A DNA stretch of 64,000 nucleotides, from positions 1,612,001 to 1,676,000 of the forward strand of contig NZ_CP019236.1 of the NCBI RefSeq assembly GCF_001955695.1, in the 5' to 3' direction. The position numbers and the translations under genes are program-made. This document shows, one piece after another, positions 54,560-64,000 of this stretch. Source of the DNA: Rhodoferax koreense (lineage in GTDB: Bacteria; Pseudomonadota; Gammaproteobacteria; Burkholderiales; Burkholderiaceae_C). The number at the start of each line of letters is the position of its first letter. Positions within the stretch are counted from its first letter, which is position 1. Below the pieces are notes generated by a model. It was not told the origin of the DNA and did not search any database. It saw only the letters and a program-made list of their open reading frames with translations.

Positions 54560-54875
54560 GCGGTGGGCCCGTCAGAGGCTCGGTGCGCGGCACGTCGGCG
54601 GTCACGGCCGAGGCCGGTGGCACCGGGGTTGCGGGCTGCAGCGACTTGCGCGCCACCACGCGGTGTTTCCACCAGCGCGGCACCATGCCGAGGATGCCCA
54701 GCGCCAGACCGGCGGCGAAAGCGCTCAGGATCAGCAGCACCATCGGTGCGCGCCATTGCGTGCCGAAAAAGAAATGCACGGTCGCATCCTGCTGGTTGTT
54801 CAGGGCGAACGCGAACAGGGTAAAAAAAATGGCTGCTTTAAGTACCCACTTAAGCAGCCACATCAGATTTTTCAT
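54549..54875 (-). CDS. lapA: Lipopolysaccharide assembly protein LapA
   Basis: Small inner-membrane protein of 108 aa with two helices (about 13-27, and 46-67, LLILSAFAAGLALGILGMVP) and a cytosolic tail. The N-terminus NLMWLLKWVLKAAIFFTLFA and the HFFFG segment are family features. It partners LapB; overlapping genes agree. Followed upstream by ihfB. Confidence 0.92.
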   Translation of the reverse strand: MKNLMWLLKWVLKAAIFFTLFAFALNNQQDATVHFFFGTQWRAPMVLLILSAFAAGLALGILGMVPRWWKHRVVARKSLQPATPVPPASAVTADVPRTEPLTGPPHGL

Positions 54876-54940
54876 TTTGGCCCTCTATCGGCTGGCATTC
54901 TATTCAATCGTCAGAGCCTCCAGAACGCCGCGCGGCAGGT

Positions 54941-55261
54941 TCAGGCGCGGCGGGAGATGGGCTTGTTTTCGAGTTCGGCCGTGCGCTGGTCGACGGCTTC
55001 GCGCAGGGCCTTGCCGGGCTTGAAGTGCGGCACGCGTTTTTCGGGAATGGCCACGGCCTCGCCGCTGCGCGGGTTGCGTCCCATGCGCGGCGGCCGGCGG
55101 TTGATCGAGAAGCTGCCGAAACCGCGGATCTCGATGCGGTGGCCGCGCACCAGCGCTTCGCTGACCGCGTCCAGGATGGTCTTGACGGCGGCTTCCGCGT
55201 CGCGGTGGGTCAGCTGGCTGAAACGGGCGGCCAGCTCTTCAACAAGGTCGGATCGGGTCAT
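54941..55261 (-). CDS. ihfB: Integration host factor subunit beta
   Basis: DNA-bending protein of 106 aa, longer than the 94 of E. coli by a short tail ([11 protein letters not shown]). The HU/IHF signature is clear: [20 protein letters not shown] and [21 protein letters not shown]-terminus [16 protein letters not shown]. It forms the heterodimer with IhfA (not in the window). The start is preceded by a strong 19-bp hairpin, below. rpsA-ihfB is a conserved pair. Confidence 0.95.
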   Translation of the reverse strand: MTRSDLVEELAARFSQLTHRDAEAAVKTILDAVSEALVRGHRIEIRGFGSFSINRRPPRMGRNPRSGEAVAIPEKRVPHFKPGKALREAVDQRTAELENKPISRRA

Positions 55262-55280
55262 TGGGCGAGGGAGTTCATTC

Positions 55281-55347
55281 CGTTTTGATTTCCATCCGGT
55301 GCGCATCGAAAGGCCGGTGGATGCTGCGCCGGGTGGAAATCAAAACG
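55281..55347 (-). promoter_or_regulatory. Long hairpin in the rpsA-ihfB gap
   Basis: CGTTTTGATTTCCATCCGG (55281-55299) and CCGGGTGGAAATCAAAACG (55329-55347) pair over 19 bp with one mismatch that can be G-U in RNA. The 29-nt loop contains a second stem (GCATC/GATGC). It ends 19 b before the ihfB start codon. Candidate for RNase III processing, or for control of ihfB translation; no T-run follows, so not a normal terminator. Confidence 0.55.
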
Positions 55348-55431
55348 CATGCGGACATGCGTCGGTCGTGAATCAGGCCAATCCTCTTGCCCTTGCAAGT
55401 CGGATCGGCCTGAGCTCAACCGTTCAACAAC

Positions 55432-57117
55432 TTAGTTATTGTTGTTGTCCAGCTTGGCGCGCAGCAGGGCACCCAGGCTGGTGGTGCCGGCGTTTTCACG
55501 CGCGGATTGCTGGCTCAGCGACTGCATCGCTTCGCTTTGGTCGGCTGCATCCTTGGCCTTGATCGACAGCTGGATGTTGCGGGTCTTGCGATCCACGTTG
55601 ACCACCACGGCGGTGACTTCGTCGCCTTCCTTCAGCACGTTGCGCGCGTCTTCGACGCGGTCGCGGCTGATTTCGGAAGCGCGCAGGTAACCGATGATGT
55701 CTTCACCCAGGTCGATCTCGGCGCCACGGGCGTCGACGGTCTTGACCTTGCCGGTCACCGTCTGGCCCTTGTCGTTCACCGTCACGAAGGTCGTGAACGG
55801 ATCGGAGTCGAGCTGCTTGATGCCCAGCGAGATGCGTTCGCGGTCGACGTCGACGGCCAACACGATGGCTTCCACTTCCTGGCCCTTCTTGTAGTTGCGC
55901 ACCGCGGCTTCGCCGGGTTCGTTCCACGAGAGGTCGGACAGGTGGACCAGGCCGTCGATGCCGGCAGCCAGGCCGACGAACACGCCGAAGTCGGTGATCG
56001 ACTTGATCGGACCCTTGACGCGGTCGCCGCGCTTCGTGTCCTGCGCGAACTCTTGCCATGGGTTGGCCTTGCATTGCTTCATGCCCAGGCTGATGCGGCG
56101 CTTGTCTTCGTCGATTTCCAGGACCATGACTTCGACTTCTTCACCCAGCGTGACCAGCTTGGCGGGAGCGATGTTCTTGTTGGTCCAGTCCATTTCGGAG
56201 ACGTGCACCAGGCCTTCGATGCCGGGTTCGAGTTCGACGAATGCACCGTAGTCGGCGATGTTCGTGATCTTGCCGAACAGGCGCGTGCCTTGCGGATAAC
56301 GGCGGTTCACGCCCATCCAAGGATCGTCGCCCATTTGCTTCAGACCCAGCGAGACACGGTTCTTCTCGGTGTCGAACTTCAGGATCTTGGCGGTGATTTC
56401 CTGGCCAGCCGTCACGACTTCGGACGGGTGACGCACGCGACGCCATGCCATGTCGGTGATGTGCAGCAGGCCGTCGATGCCGCCCAGGTCCACGAACGCA
56501 CCGTATTCGGTGATGTTCTTGACCACGCCGTGCACCACGGAACCTTCCTTCAGGGTTTCCATCAGCTTGGCGCGTTCTTCGCCCATCGACGCTTCGACAA
56601 CGGCGCGGCGGCTCAGCACCACGTTGTTGCGCTTGCGGTCGAGCTTGATGACCTTGAATTCCATGGTCTTGTTCTCATAGGGAGACAAGTCCTTGATGGG
56701 GCGGGTGTCGATCAGCGAGCCGGGCAGGAAGGCGCGGATGCCGTTGACCAGGACGGTCAGGCCGCCCTTGACCTTGCCGCTGGTGGTGCCGGTGACGAAC
56801 TCGCCGGATTCCAGGGATTTCTCCAGGGACATCCAGGAAGCCAGGCGCTTGGCGGTGTCGCGGCTGACGATGGTGTCGCCGTAGCCGTTTTCGATGGCGA
56901 CGATGGCCACCGAGATGAATTCGCCCACTTGGACTTCGACTTCGCCCTTGTCGGTCTTGAATTCTTCGAGCGGCACGTAGGCTTCGGACTTGAGGCCTGC
57001 GTTGACGACGACGAAGTTGTGTTCGATACGGACGACTTCGGCGGTGACGACTTCACCGATACGGGTTTCAGTACGTTGTTCCGATTCGGCGAAAAGGTCG
57101 GCAAAAGATTCTGACAT
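55432..57117 (-). CDS. rpsA: 30S ribosomal protein S1
   Basis: Ribosomal protein S1, 561 aa (E. coli 557), which binds mRNA for initiation. Six S1 OB domains are seen; the first starts [19 protein letters not shown], and repeats such as [21 protein letters not shown] and [19 protein letters not shown] follow. N-terminus [18 protein letters not shown]. The leader (57118-57312) shows no element I can assert, although S1 is often self-regulated in its leader. Head of the rpsA-ihfB part of the superoperon. Confidence 0.97.
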   Translation of the reverse strand: MSESFADLFAESEQRTETRIGEVVTAEVVRIEHNFVVVNAGLKSEAYVPLEEFKTDKGEVEVQVGEFISVAIVAIENGYGDTIVSRDTAKRLASWMSLEKSLESGEFVTGTTSGKVKGGLTVLVNGIRAFLPGSLIDTRPIKDLSPYENKTMEFKVIKLDRKRNNVVLSRRAVVEASMGEERAKLMETLKEGSVVHGVVKNITEYGAFVDLGGIDGLLHITDMAWRRVRHPSEVVTAGQEITAKILKFDTEKNRVSLGLKQMGDDPWMGVNRRYPQGTRLFGKITNIADYGAFVELEPGIEGLVHVSEMDWTNKNIAPAKLVTLGEEVEVMVLEIDEDKRRISLGMKQCKANPWQEFAQDTKRGDRVKGPIKSITDFGVFVGLAAGIDGLVHLSDLSWNEPGEAAVRNYKKGQEVEAIVLAVDVDRERISLGIKQLDSDPFTTFVTVNDKGQTVTGKVKTVDARGAEIDLGEDIIGYLRASEISRDRVEDARNVLKEGDEVTAVVVNVDRKTRNIQLSIKAKDAADQSEAMQSLSQQSARENAGTTSLGALLRAKLDNNNN

Positions 57118-57312
57118 TGAGTTTCCTAATCCACTGAGCAGGTTTCCGGGCGCGGGATTGCGACCGTTTTTATGGCTGTCGTGGCGGTTTGCGGTGTTTG
57201 AGACCGCGGGGTTGCAGGGTTGAAAACCAGACCGCCAGACCGCGTGCGGCACATGTTCGAGGACACGGCCTGCAGCGCGGAACCAACGGAATGGGCCAGG
57301 GTTTTGGCAACC

Positions 57313-59316
57313 TCAGAAAGGCTGCCGGCCTTCCCACCACGCCAGCACCTGATCGACCGATTGGGTAATCGAGATCTCGGAGTTGTCGAGCAGCAAGGCA
57401 TCCTGCGCGGGCTTCAGAGGCGAGACGCTGCGGGACGAGTCCCGGGCATCCCGCGCTTCCAGGTCTGCGCGAAGACTGTCGATTGTAGTTGAAATCCCCT
57501 TTGAAATCAACTGCTTATGCCGGCGTTCGGCGCGGCAGGCGGCGCTGGCCGTGAGATACACCTTGAGCGAGGCCTGCGGGAAGATCACCGTGCCCATGTC
57601 GCGCCCGTCGGCCACCAGGCCGGGCAGGCGCCGGAAGCTGTGCTGCAGGGCCACCAGCGCGGTGCGCACGCTCGGTAATGCCGACACCCTGGAGGCGTTC
57701 ATGCCGGCTTCCTCGGTGCGGATCTGCTCGGTCACGTCGTCGCCGGCCAGCCACACCTTGCCGCCTTCGAAGCGCACCGGCAGCGTCTGCGCCAGCGTGG
57801 CGATGGCGGCTTCATGCGCCGTGTCGATGGCCAGGCCGGCGCGCGACGCGGCCAGGGCGGTGACGCGGTACATCGCGCCGGAATCGAGGAAGTGGTAGCC
57901 CAGTCGCGCCGCGACCGCCACCGCCACCGTGCCCTTGCCGGAGGCGGTGGGGCCGTCGACGCAGATCACCGGGATGTGCCGGGTCGCCGTGTGCGACACC
58001 GAGAGCAGGGTTTCGAAATAGTCGGGGAAGGTCTTGGCGACGCATTTCGGATCTTCGACGCGCACCGGCAGGCCGGCCGGATTGAAGGCGGCGAGCGAGA
58101 AACACATGGCAACCCGATGGTCGTCGTAGGTGTGGATGCTCGCAGCGCGCCAATCCGCTGGATTCGCCAGCGGCTGCACGCGGATGAAGTCCGCGCCTTC
58201 TTCCACCGTGGCGCCGAGTTTGCGCATTTCGGTGGCCATGGCGGCGATGCGGTCCGTTTCCTTCACGCGCCAACTGGCGATGTTGCGCAGGGTCGTCGGG
58301 CCGTCGGCATACAGCGCCATCACCGCCAGCGTCATGGCCGCGTCGGGAATGTGGTTGCAGTCGAGGTCGATGGCCTTGAGCGGCCAGGTGCCGCGGCGGA
58401 TTTCGAGCCAGTTCGGCCCGCCGGCGACCTGCGCGCCCATGAGGCGTGCGGCCTCGACGAAACGGATGTCGCCCTGGATCGACGCCTCGCCCACGCCTTC
58501 GATGCGAATTGTGCCGCTGTCGCCCGTCGCAATTGCGCCGAGTGCTATGAAATAGCTAGCGGAAGAGGCGTCGGCCTCGACATGGATCTCGCCCGGTGAC
58601 CGGTAGCGGCTGCCGGCGGGGATCGTGAAACGCTGCCAGCCCTCGCGCGCGACCGTGATCCCGAAGCGCGCCAGCAGGTTCAGCGTGATCTCGATGTAGG
58701 GCTTGGAGATGAGTTCGCCCACGACTTCGATGACGACGTCCTGCCTGGCCACCAGGGGCAGGGCCATCAACAGCGCGGTGAGAAACTGGCTCGACACGTC
58801 GCCGCGCACGCGGATCGGGGCGTCCAGGTGCAGTCGGGGTGGCGCACCCTGGCCGCCCAGACGCAGCGGCGGATAACCGGGATTGCCCGTGTAGGCCACC
58901 AGGCAGCCGAGCTGGCGCAGGGCATCGACCAGGTCGCCGATCGGGCGCTCGTGCATGCGCGGCACGCCATGCAGTGTGAAGTCGCCGCCGAGCACGGCCA
59001 GCGCGGCGGTCAGCGGGCGGATCGCCGTGCCCGCGTTGCCCATGAACAGGTCGGCCTGCGTGACCTTGAGCTGGCCGTCGAGGCCGGTGATCTCCACGGT
59101 CGAGCCCTGCTGCGCGACGCCGCAGCCGAGCTGGCGCAGCGCCGCGAGCATCACGCGCGTGTCGTCGGAGTCGAGCAGGTCGTGCACGGTGGTGGTGCCG
59201 CCGCTCAGGGCCGCCAGCAGCAGCACGCGGTTGGAGATGCTCTTGGAGCCGGGCAGCAGCACCGTGCCGCCGGCACCCTCCAGTGGCGGGAGATCGAGGA
59301 AAGCGGTGGAGAACAT
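57313..59316 (-). CDS. aroA: Bifunctional EPSP synthase / cytidylate kinase (AroA-Cmk fusion)
   Basis: A 667-aa fusion. Residues 1-440 are 3-phosphoshikimate 1-carboxyvinyltransferase ([34 protein letters not shown], and [13 protein letters not shown]), the sixth shikimate step. Residues from about 448 are CMP kinase with P-loop [10 protein letters not shown] (454-463) and LDSGAMYRV. The fusion is known in Comamonadaceae and relatives; elsewhere aroA and cmk are adjacent genes. It is in the tyrA-aroA-rpsA order. Copy 5 of the palindrome lies inside the aroA part. Confidence 0.95.
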   Translation of the reverse strand: MFSTAFLDLPPLEGAGGTVLLPGSKSISNRVLLLAALSGGTTTVHDLLDSDDTRVMLAALRQLGCGVAQQGSTVEITGLDGQLKVTQADLFMGNAGTAIRPLTAALAVLGGDFTLHGVPRMHERPIGDLVDALRQLGCLVAYTGNPGYPPLRLGGQGAPPRLHLDAPIRVRGDVSSQFLTALLMALPLVARQDVVIEVVGELISKPYIEITLNLLARFGITVAREGWQRFTIPAGSRYRSPGEIHVEADASSASYFIALGAIATGDSGTIRIEGVGEASIQGDIRFVEAARLMGAQVAGGPNWLEIRRGTWPLKAIDLDCNHIPDAAMTLAVMALYADGPTTLRNIASWRVKETDRIAAMATEMRKLGATVEEGADFIRVQPLANPADWRAASIHTYDDHRVAMCFSLAAFNPAGLPVRVEDPKCVAKTFPDYFETLLSVSHTATRHIPVICVDGPTASGKGTVAVAVAARLGYHFLDSGAMYRVTALAASRAGLAIDTAHEAAIATLAQTLPVRFEGGKVWLAGDDVTEQIRTEEAGMNASRVSALPSVRTALVALQHSFRRLPGLVADGRDMGTVIFPQASLKVYLTASAACRAERRHKQLISKGISTTIDSLRADLEARDARDSSRSVSPLKPAQDALLLDNSEISITQSVDQVLAWWEGRQPF
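58544..58560. repeat. 17-bp palindrome GCTAT-N7-RTAGC, copy 5 (inside aroA)
   Basis: GCTATGAAATAGCTAGC, one mismatch to the RTAGC arm; also contains GCTATGAAATAGC. It encodes SYFIA in the AroA domain and brings in an ATA isoleucine codon. Confidence 0.45.
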
Positions 59317-59326
59317 CAGGCGGGCA

Positions 59327-60205
59327 CTATTTCTGGGGTTTGAAGGACACCATGCGCCAGTCGGCGCGGGCGTCGCTGGCTTGGGCGATCAGGTCTTCGA
59401 GCGCGTCGCCGTCCTGTCTGTCGATGAGTTGTTCCAGGTGCTCCAACGCGCGCCGGAAGTGTTGCGTCTGGGTCAGCAGCTCCTCGCGGTTGGCCACCAG
59501 GATGTCGCGCCACATGTGCGGATCGCTGGCCGCGATGCGCGTGAAATCGCGAAAGCCCGGGCCGGCCAGGCGCAGGTATTCCGCGCCATTGGGCTGGGTC
59601 AGCAGGCTTTGCATCATGGCGAAGGCGATCAGGTGGGGCAGGTGGCTCACCGCGGCAAACGCCGCGTCGTGCGACTCGGGCGTCATCTGCACCACGTTGC
59701 AGCCCAGCGCCGTCCACACTTCCGTGGCCTGCTGGATCTGGCGCGGCATGGTGCGTTCGATGGGGGTGAGGATCACGTGTTTGCCGATGTAGAGGTCGGG
59801 GTCGGCATGCTCCACGCCCGACACTTCCTTGCCCGTGATCGGGTGCGCGGGCACGAAGGAGCCGACCTGTTCGCGCAGTGCGCGCCGCGCCGCGTCCACC
59901 ACATCGCGCTTGGTCGAGCCCACGTCCATCACCAGGGTCTGCGGCGTGATCAGGTGCTTGATCGACTTGAAGGTGGCCTCGGTGGCGGACACCGGCACGG
60001 CCAGCAGCACGATGTCGGCGCCGGCGACCGCCAGCAGCGCCGATGGCGCTTCCACGTCGATCACCCCCAACTGGCGCGCCTGGCTGGTGGTGGAGGGCGA
60101 CTTGCTGTAGCCGACCACCCGTTTGACTAGGCCGGCTCGTTTCAACGCCAAGGCGAACGAGCCGCCCATCAGGCCGCAGCCGATCAGGCCGAGTTGTTCA
60201 AACAT
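59327..60205 (-). CDS. tyrA: Prephenate dehydrogenase
   Basis: NAD(P)-dependent oxidative decarboxylation of prephenate in tyrosine synthesis; 292 aa. N-terminal Rossmann loop [39 protein letters not shown] and [13 protein letters not shown] contain the active-site residues. Single-domain form, no ACT domain. Coupled to the aroA-cmk gene 10 b further on, pheA lies 12 b before it. Confidence 0.93.
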   Translation of the reverse strand: MFEQLGLIGCGLMGGSFALALKRAGLVKRVVGYSKSPSTTSQARQLGVIDVEAPSALLAVAGADIVLLAVPVSATEATFKSIKHLITPQTLVMDVGSTKRDVVDAARRALREQVGSFVPAHPITGKEVSGVEHADPDLYIGKHVILTPIERTMPRQIQQATEVWTALGCNVVQMTPESHDAAFAAVSHLPHLIAFAMMQSLLTQPNGAEYLRLAGPGFRDFTRIAASDPHMWRDILVANREELLTQTQHFRRALEHLEQLIDRQDGDALEDLIAQASDARADWRMVSFKPQK

Positions 60206-60217
60206 CTGGCATGGCTT

Positions 60218-61336
60218 TCATGAACTGACGGGATAGGTACCCAGCACCTTGTAGAACGCGCAGATCTTGCTCAGTTCATCGAGTGCCTGGCCGACGTTGG
60301 GCTGGCTCGGATGGCCGTCGAGGTCGATGTAGAAGAAGTAGTCCCACTGGCCGGTGCGCGCCGGTCGTGATTCGAAGCGCGTCATGGACACGCCATGCCG
60401 CTTGAGCGGCATCAGCAGGTCGTGCATGGCGCCGGGCACGTTCGGCACCGAGACCACGAGGCTGGTGCAATCCTTGCCCGTGGCCGGCGGCGCGGCCAGG
60501 GTCTGCGGCAGGCAGATCACGGCGAAGCGCGTGCGGTTATAGGCTTCGTCCTGCACCGCGTGGGCGGCGATGTGCAGGTTGAACTGGGCCGCGGCATGCT
60601 CGCTGGCCAGGCCGGCCCAGGCCGGGTTGGTGGTCGCCAGGCGGGCGCCTTCGGCGTTGCTCGACACGGCGCGGCGCTCCGCGTGCGGCAGGTGGCGGCT
60701 CAGCCAGGTCTGGCACTGGGCGAGCGCCTGGGGATGGGCCAGCACGACCTCGATGCCCTCGAGCGAATCGCTCTGGCGCAGCAGGTTGTGGCGGATCAAA
60801 AGGCTCACCTCGCCGACCACATGCAACGGCGAGTGCAGGAACAGGTCGAGCGTGCGCGCCACCACGCCTTCGGTCGAGTTCTCGACGCCGACCACGCCAT
60901 ACTGCGCCGCGCCCGACGCCGTGGCGTGGAACACTTCGTCGAAGCTGGCGCAGTAGACCATCTCCACGGCGTTGCCGAAGTATTCGAGCGCCGCCTGCTC
61001 GGTGAAGGTGCCCACCGGGCCGAGCACGGCCACGCGCTGAGGCGCCTCCAGCGCCAGGCAGGCCGACATGATCTCGCGCCAGATGTTGGTCACGTGCTGG
61101 TCCTTCAGCGGACCGGGGTTGCGCGTCTGGATCTTCTCGATCACCTGGGCCACGCGGTCGGGCCGGAAGAAGGGCGTGCCTTCGCGTTTCTTGACTTCGC
61201 CGACCTGTTCGGCCACATGGGCGCGCCGGTTCAGCAGGGACAGCAGTTCCTGGTCGATGGCGTCGATCTGCACGCGCAGGTCGGCCAGGTTCGGCATGTC
61301 TTTGGTGGGTTCGGACGAGGAATGTGGTTCGGACAT
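60218..61336 (-). CDS. pheA: Chorismate mutase / prephenate dehydratase (P-protein)
   Basis: Bifunctional phenylalanine enzyme of 372 aa. Chorismate mutase domain at about 14-95 (LADLRVQIDAIDQELLSLLN), prephenate dehydratase from about 104 (AVLGPVGTFTEQAALEYFG) with the TRF-type residues in YNRTRFAVI, then a C-terminal ACT domain (SLVVSVPNVPGAMHDLL ... ESRPAR) for feedback by phenylalanine. Overlap/abutment with serC and tyrA shows one operon. Confidence 0.95.
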   Translation of the reverse strand: MSEPHSSSEPTKDMPNLADLRVQIDAIDQELLSLLNRRAHVAEQVGEVKKREGTPFFRPDRVAQVIEKIQTRNPGPLKDQHVTNIWREIMSACLALEAPQRVAVLGPVGTFTEQAALEYFGNAVEMVYCASFDEVFHATASGAAQYGVVGVENSTEGVVARTLDLFLHSPLHVVGEVSLLIRHNLLRQSDSLEGIEVVLAHPQALAQCQTWLSRHLPHAERRAVSSNAEGARLATTNPAWAGLASEHAAAQFNLHIAAHAVQDEAYNRTRFAVICLPQTLAAPPATGKDCTSLVVSVPNVPGAMHDLLMPLKRHGVSMTRFESRPARTGQWDYFFYIDLDGHPSQPNVGQALDELSKICAFYKVLGTYPVSS

Positions 61337-61339
61337 GGC

Positions 61340-62449
61340 TCAGGCTTGTTTCGTCTCAAATTCTCGCATGTAGTCCACCAGCGCCTGCACGCCGGCCAGC
61401 GGCATGGCGTTGTAGATGCTGGCGCGCATGCCGCCCACCGACTTGTGGCCCTTGAGCTGCAGCAGGCCGCGCGCCTTGGCGCCGGCGAGGAAGGCGTCGT
61501 TGCGGCGCTCGTCACGCAGGAAGAACGGGACGTTCATGCGCGAACGGCAGGCCGCGTCGACCTTGTTGAAGTAAAGCTGCGAGCCGTCGATGGCCTCGTA
61601 CAGCAACCTGGCCTTGGCGATGTTGCGGTGCTCCATGGCGGCGATGCCGGTCAGGCCGGCCTCACTCTGGCGCTTGAGCCACTGGAAGGTCAGGCCGGCG
61701 ATGTAGATGGCGTAGGTCGGCGGCGTGTTGAACATCGACTCGTTGTCGGCCACGGTCTTGTAGTTGAAGGCGCTGGGGCAGACGGCCATGGCATGGCCGA
61801 GCAGGTCTTCGCGCACCACGACCATGGTCAAGCCGGCCGGGCCGAGGTTCTTCTGCGCGCCACCGAAGGCCAGGCCGACCTTGGACCAATCCACGGGCCG
61901 CGAAGCCACATGGGACGAGAAGTCGATCACCAGCGGCGCATCGCTGCCGAGCGCCTTGAGATCGGGCAGGGTCTGGAATTCGACGCCGTCGATGGTCTCG
62001 TTGGTGCAGATGTGGGTGTAGCTGGCCTTGGCATCGAGCGACCAGGTGGCAGGATCGGGCAGGCTGGTGTGGCCGGCGGGCGAGGCGTTGCTGGCGGCGA
62101 TGTGCACCTCGCAATACTTCTGCGCTTCCTTCTGCGACTTCTGGCTCCAACTGCCGGTGACCACGAAGTTCGCCCTGCCGCCGCGCGACAGGTTCAACGG
62201 CACGATGGCGTTCTCGGCCAGGCCGCCGCCCTGCATGAACAGGATCTTGAACTGGCCCGGCACGGCCAGCAGTTCGCGGATGGTGGCTTCCGCCTCTTCG
62301 TAGATGGAGATGAATTCCTTGCCGCGGTGGCTCATTTCCATCACGCTCATGCCGCTGCCGTGCCAGTCGAGCATTTCGCTCGCGGCCGTGGCCAGCACCT
62401 CTTCGGGAATGGCCGCGGGACCGGCGGAAAAGTTGTACGGTCGGTTCAT
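61340..62449 (-). CDS. serC: Phosphoserine aminotransferase
   Basis: PLP enzyme of serine and pyridoxine biosynthesis; 369 aa. N-terminal [19 protein letters not shown] is the family signature; the PLP lysine is in [28 protein letters not shown] closes the C-terminus. Three bases separate it from pheA. Normal order gyrA-serC-pheA. Confidence 0.96.
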   Translation of the reverse strand: MNRPYNFSAGPAAIPEEVLATAASEMLDWHGSGMSVMEMSHRGKEFISIYEEAEATIRELLAVPGQFKILFMQGGGLAENAIVPLNLSRGGRANFVVTGSWSQKSQKEAQKYCEVHIAASNASPAGHTSLPDPATWSLDAKASYTHICTNETIDGVEFQTLPDLKALGSDAPLVIDFSSHVASRPVDWSKVGLAFGGAQKNLGPAGLTMVVVREDLLGHAMAVCPSAFNYKTVADNESMFNTPPTYAIYIAGLTFQWLKRQSEAGLTGIAAMEHRNIAKARLLYEAIDGSQLYFNKVDAACRSRMNVPFFLRDERRNDAFLAGAKARGLLQLKGHKSVGGMRASIYNAMPLAGVQALVDYMREFETKQA

Positions 62450-62501
62450 CTCAAGTCCACAGTAAAAAGTGCCTACTGCGCAGGTGGGATAGGCGCAGGT
62501 A

Positions 62502-62518
62502 GCTATTGAATCAGTAGC
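62502..62518. repeat. 17-bp palindrome GCTAT-N7-RTAGC, copy 6 (gyrA-serC gap)
   Basis: GCTATTGAATCAGTAGC in the 91-b gap between gyrA and serC, 23 b past the gyrA stop. Differs from copy 1 (scpA) by a single base. Confidence 0.65.
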
Positions 62519-62540
62519 AAGGCGCTACGGAGATGGCGGA

Positions 62541-64000
62541 TCAGGCGTCTGGCGCGTCGGGGGCTTCGCCGGTATCGGGGGCCGCCGTTTCGCCGCCGCC
62601 GGATTCGGCATCTGCCGCAGGCACGTTCGCGTCGTTTTCCACGATGCGCTGCAGACCGCTGAGCTTGGAGCCTTCGTCCAGCCCGATGAGGGTGACGCCC
62701 TGGGTGGCGCGACCGAGTTCGCGGATCTCGCTGACGCGGGTGCGCACCAGCACGCCCTTGTCGGTGATCAGCATGATCTCGTCGTCCGCATGCACCAGCG
62801 TGGCGGCCACGACCTTGCCGTTGCGCTCGCTCTGCTGGATCGCGATCATGCCCTTGGTGCCGCGGCCGTGGCGCGTGTATTCGGTGATGCTGGTGCGTTT
62901 GCCGTAGCCGTTCAGCGTGGCGGTGAGCACGCTCTGGGCTTCGTCCTCGGCCACCAGCATGGCGATCACGCTCTGGCCTTCTTCGAGCATCATGCCGCGC
63001 ACGCCGCGGGCATTGCGACCCATGGGGCGCACGTCGTTTTCATCGAAGCGCACGGCCTTGCCGCCGTCGGAGAACAGCATCACGTCGTGTTCGCCATCGG
63101 TGAGGGCGGCGCCGATCAGGAAGTCGCCCGGATCGAGGTCGACGGCAATGATGCCGGCCTTGCGCGGGTTGCTGAAATCTTCCAGCGGGGTCTTCTTCAC
63201 CGTGCCCATGCTGGTTGCCATGAACACATAGTGGTCGGCGGGGAAGGTGCGGTTGGCGCCGGTGAGCGCGAGCACGACGTTGATCTTCTCGCCTTCCTGC
63301 AGCGGAAACATGTTGACGATGGGCCGGCCGCGCGAGCCGCGCGAGCCCTGCGGCGCTTCCCACACCTTCAGCCAGTAGAGCCGGCCGCGGTTGGAGAAGC
63401 ACAGCAGGTAGTCGTGCGTGTTGGCGATGAACAGTTGGTCGACCCAGTCGTCTTCCTTCGTCGCCGTGGCCTGCTTGCCGCGGCCGCCGCGCTTCTGCGC
63501 ACGGTATTCGGACAAGGGCTGGCTCTTGATATAGCCGCTGTGTGACAGCGTGACGACCATGTCCGTCGGCGTGATCAGGTCTTCGGTGCTCAGGTCGAAC
63601 GAGCTGTGCTCCACCAGGCTGCGGCGCGCGCCGAGCTTGGTCTGGCCGAATTCGGTCTTGATGGCGGTGAGTTCCTCGCCGATGATGACCGACACGCGTT
63701 CGGGCTTGGCCAGGATGTCGAGGAAGTCCTCGATTTCGGCCATCACCTCCTTGTATTCGGCGACGATCTTGTCCTGCTCCAGGCCGGTCAGGCGCTGCAG
63801 GCGCATCTGCAAAATCTCTTGCGCCTGCGTGTCGGAGAGGCGGTACAAGCCGTCGGCGCCCATGCCGAAGGCCCGGTCCAGGCCGTCGGGCCGGTAGTCG
63901 TCGGCGTTGACGATGCCGCCGTCGGCCCGCGTGCGGGTGAGCATCTCGCGCACGAGCTTGCTGTCCCAGGGGCGGTTCATGAGTTCGACCTTGGCCACGG
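62541..64000 (-). CDS. gyrA: DNA gyrase subunit A, C-terminal part (cut by window edge)
   Basis: Type II topoisomerase subunit. About 487 C-terminal codons are present: the tail of the breakage-reunion domain (LQMRLQRLTGLEQDKIVAEY) and the six-bladed C-terminal DNA-wrapping domain beginning after SGYIKSQPLSEYRAQKRGGR, which contains the GyrA box QKRGGRGK. Blades repeat as in RGLVYR-like LITDKGVLVRTRVSEI. The acidic, Ala-rich tail (about 25 residues) is common in this family. The 5' end lies beyond the window. Confidence 0.96.
   Translation of the reverse strand, partial: VAKVELMNRPWDSKLVREMLTRTRADGGIVNADDYRPDGLDRAFGMGADGLYRLSDTQAQEILQMRLQRLTGLEQDKIVAEYKEVMAEIEDFLDILAKPERVSVIIGEELTAIKTEFGQTKLGARRSLVEHSSFDLSTEDLITPTDMVVTLSHSGYIKSQPLSEYRAQKRGGRGKQATATKEDDWVDQLFIANTHDYLLCFSNRGRLYWLKVWEAPQGSRGSRGRPIVNMFPLQEGEKINVVLALTGANRTFPADHYVFMATSMGTVKKTPLEDFSNPRKAGIIAVDLDPGDFLIGAALTDGEHDVMLFSDGGKAVRFDENDVRPMGRNARGVRGMMLEEGQSVIAMLVAEDEAQSVLTATLNGYGKRTSITEYTRHGRGTKGMIAIQQSERNGKVVAATLVHADDEIMLITDKGVLVRTRVSEIRELGRATQGVTLIGLDEGSKLSGLQRIVENDANVPAADAESGGGETAAPDTGEAPDAPDA

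Noticed and set aside
55507..57114. 535-codon open frame on the plus strand
   Set aside because: It is the exact antisense of rpsA; long opposite-strand frames are common over high-GC genes, and its composition (Asp/His/Val-rich) is that of a shadow.
60395..62509. 704-codon open frame on the plus strand
   Set aside because: Antisense of pheA and serC, which are recognised genes with intact motifs.

Overview
The window is a GC-rich (roughly two-thirds G+C by eye), densely coded chromosomal segment of a betaproteobacterium, almost certainly a member of the Comamonadaceae (Burkholderiales). The evidence is the gene order gyrA-serC-pheA-tyrA-aroA/cmk-rpsA-ihfB-lapA-lapB-hldE-hldD, the fused AroA-Cmk protein, the DUF3460-scpA pair, the radC-fkpB-ispH neighbourhood, and two families of short dispersed palindromes that I associate with this group. 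I cannot name the genus. No rRNA, tRNA, CRISPR array, insertion sequence or prophage is visible. No gene-free stretch exceeds 300 bases; the longest (5907-6184, 278 b) separates an ECF sigma gene from its probable target operon.

Layout. 1-4.5 kb: start of valS (minus strand), yaaA, a prolyl-4-hydroxylase-like oxygenase, a hydrolase, queF and a DUF305 protein. 4.5-10.5 kb: a coherent block of unknown function: anti-sigma and ECF sigma (minus), divergent from a secreted DUF4331 protein, a Gly-rich lipoprotein, a TPR protein and a HupE/UreJ-like membrane protein. 10.5-20 kb: single housekeeping or accessory genes (hydrolase, sugar dehydrogenase, corA, solute-binding protein, transglutaminase, ggt, xth, small regulators). 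20-23 kb: a three-gene operon (OlsB-like acyltransferase, LpxH/PlcP-like metallophosphoesterase, GT4 glycosyltransferase) behind a Pho-box-like direct repeat, best read as phosphate-starvation lipid remodelling. 23-29 kb: scpA, DUF3460, a BamE-like lipoprotein, metG, a patatin and apbC/mrp. 29.8-36.7 kb: a formate-type module: LysR regulator, OFA-family transporter, FdhF/YdeP molybdopterin oxidoreductase, winged-helix protein, fdhD and cytochrome c. The transporter and the oxidoreductase have the same operator overlapping the same promoter geometry. 36.7-45 kb: SMP-30-like lactonase, tam, a GGDEF protein, a large FtsX-type permease, an NTF2-SDR fusion opposite an HxlR regulator, and a truncated haemoglobin. 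45-47.2 kb: a two-gene ATPase + HNH nuclease unit resembling the Septu (PtuA-PtuB) defence system. 47-51 kb: deacetylase, Smr, radC, fkpB, ispH. 51-64 kb: the minus-strand aromatic amino acid / S1 / IHF / LPS superoperon, ending in partial gyrA.

Main points for a second look: the matched LysR-type promoters, the Pho-type lipid operon, the Septu-like pair, the ECF/DUF4331 block, a 17-bp palindrome family (GCTAT-N7-RTAGC, six copies, some inside or at the edges of genes), and an ispH whose extra N-terminus is encoded by a GC-rich repeat.
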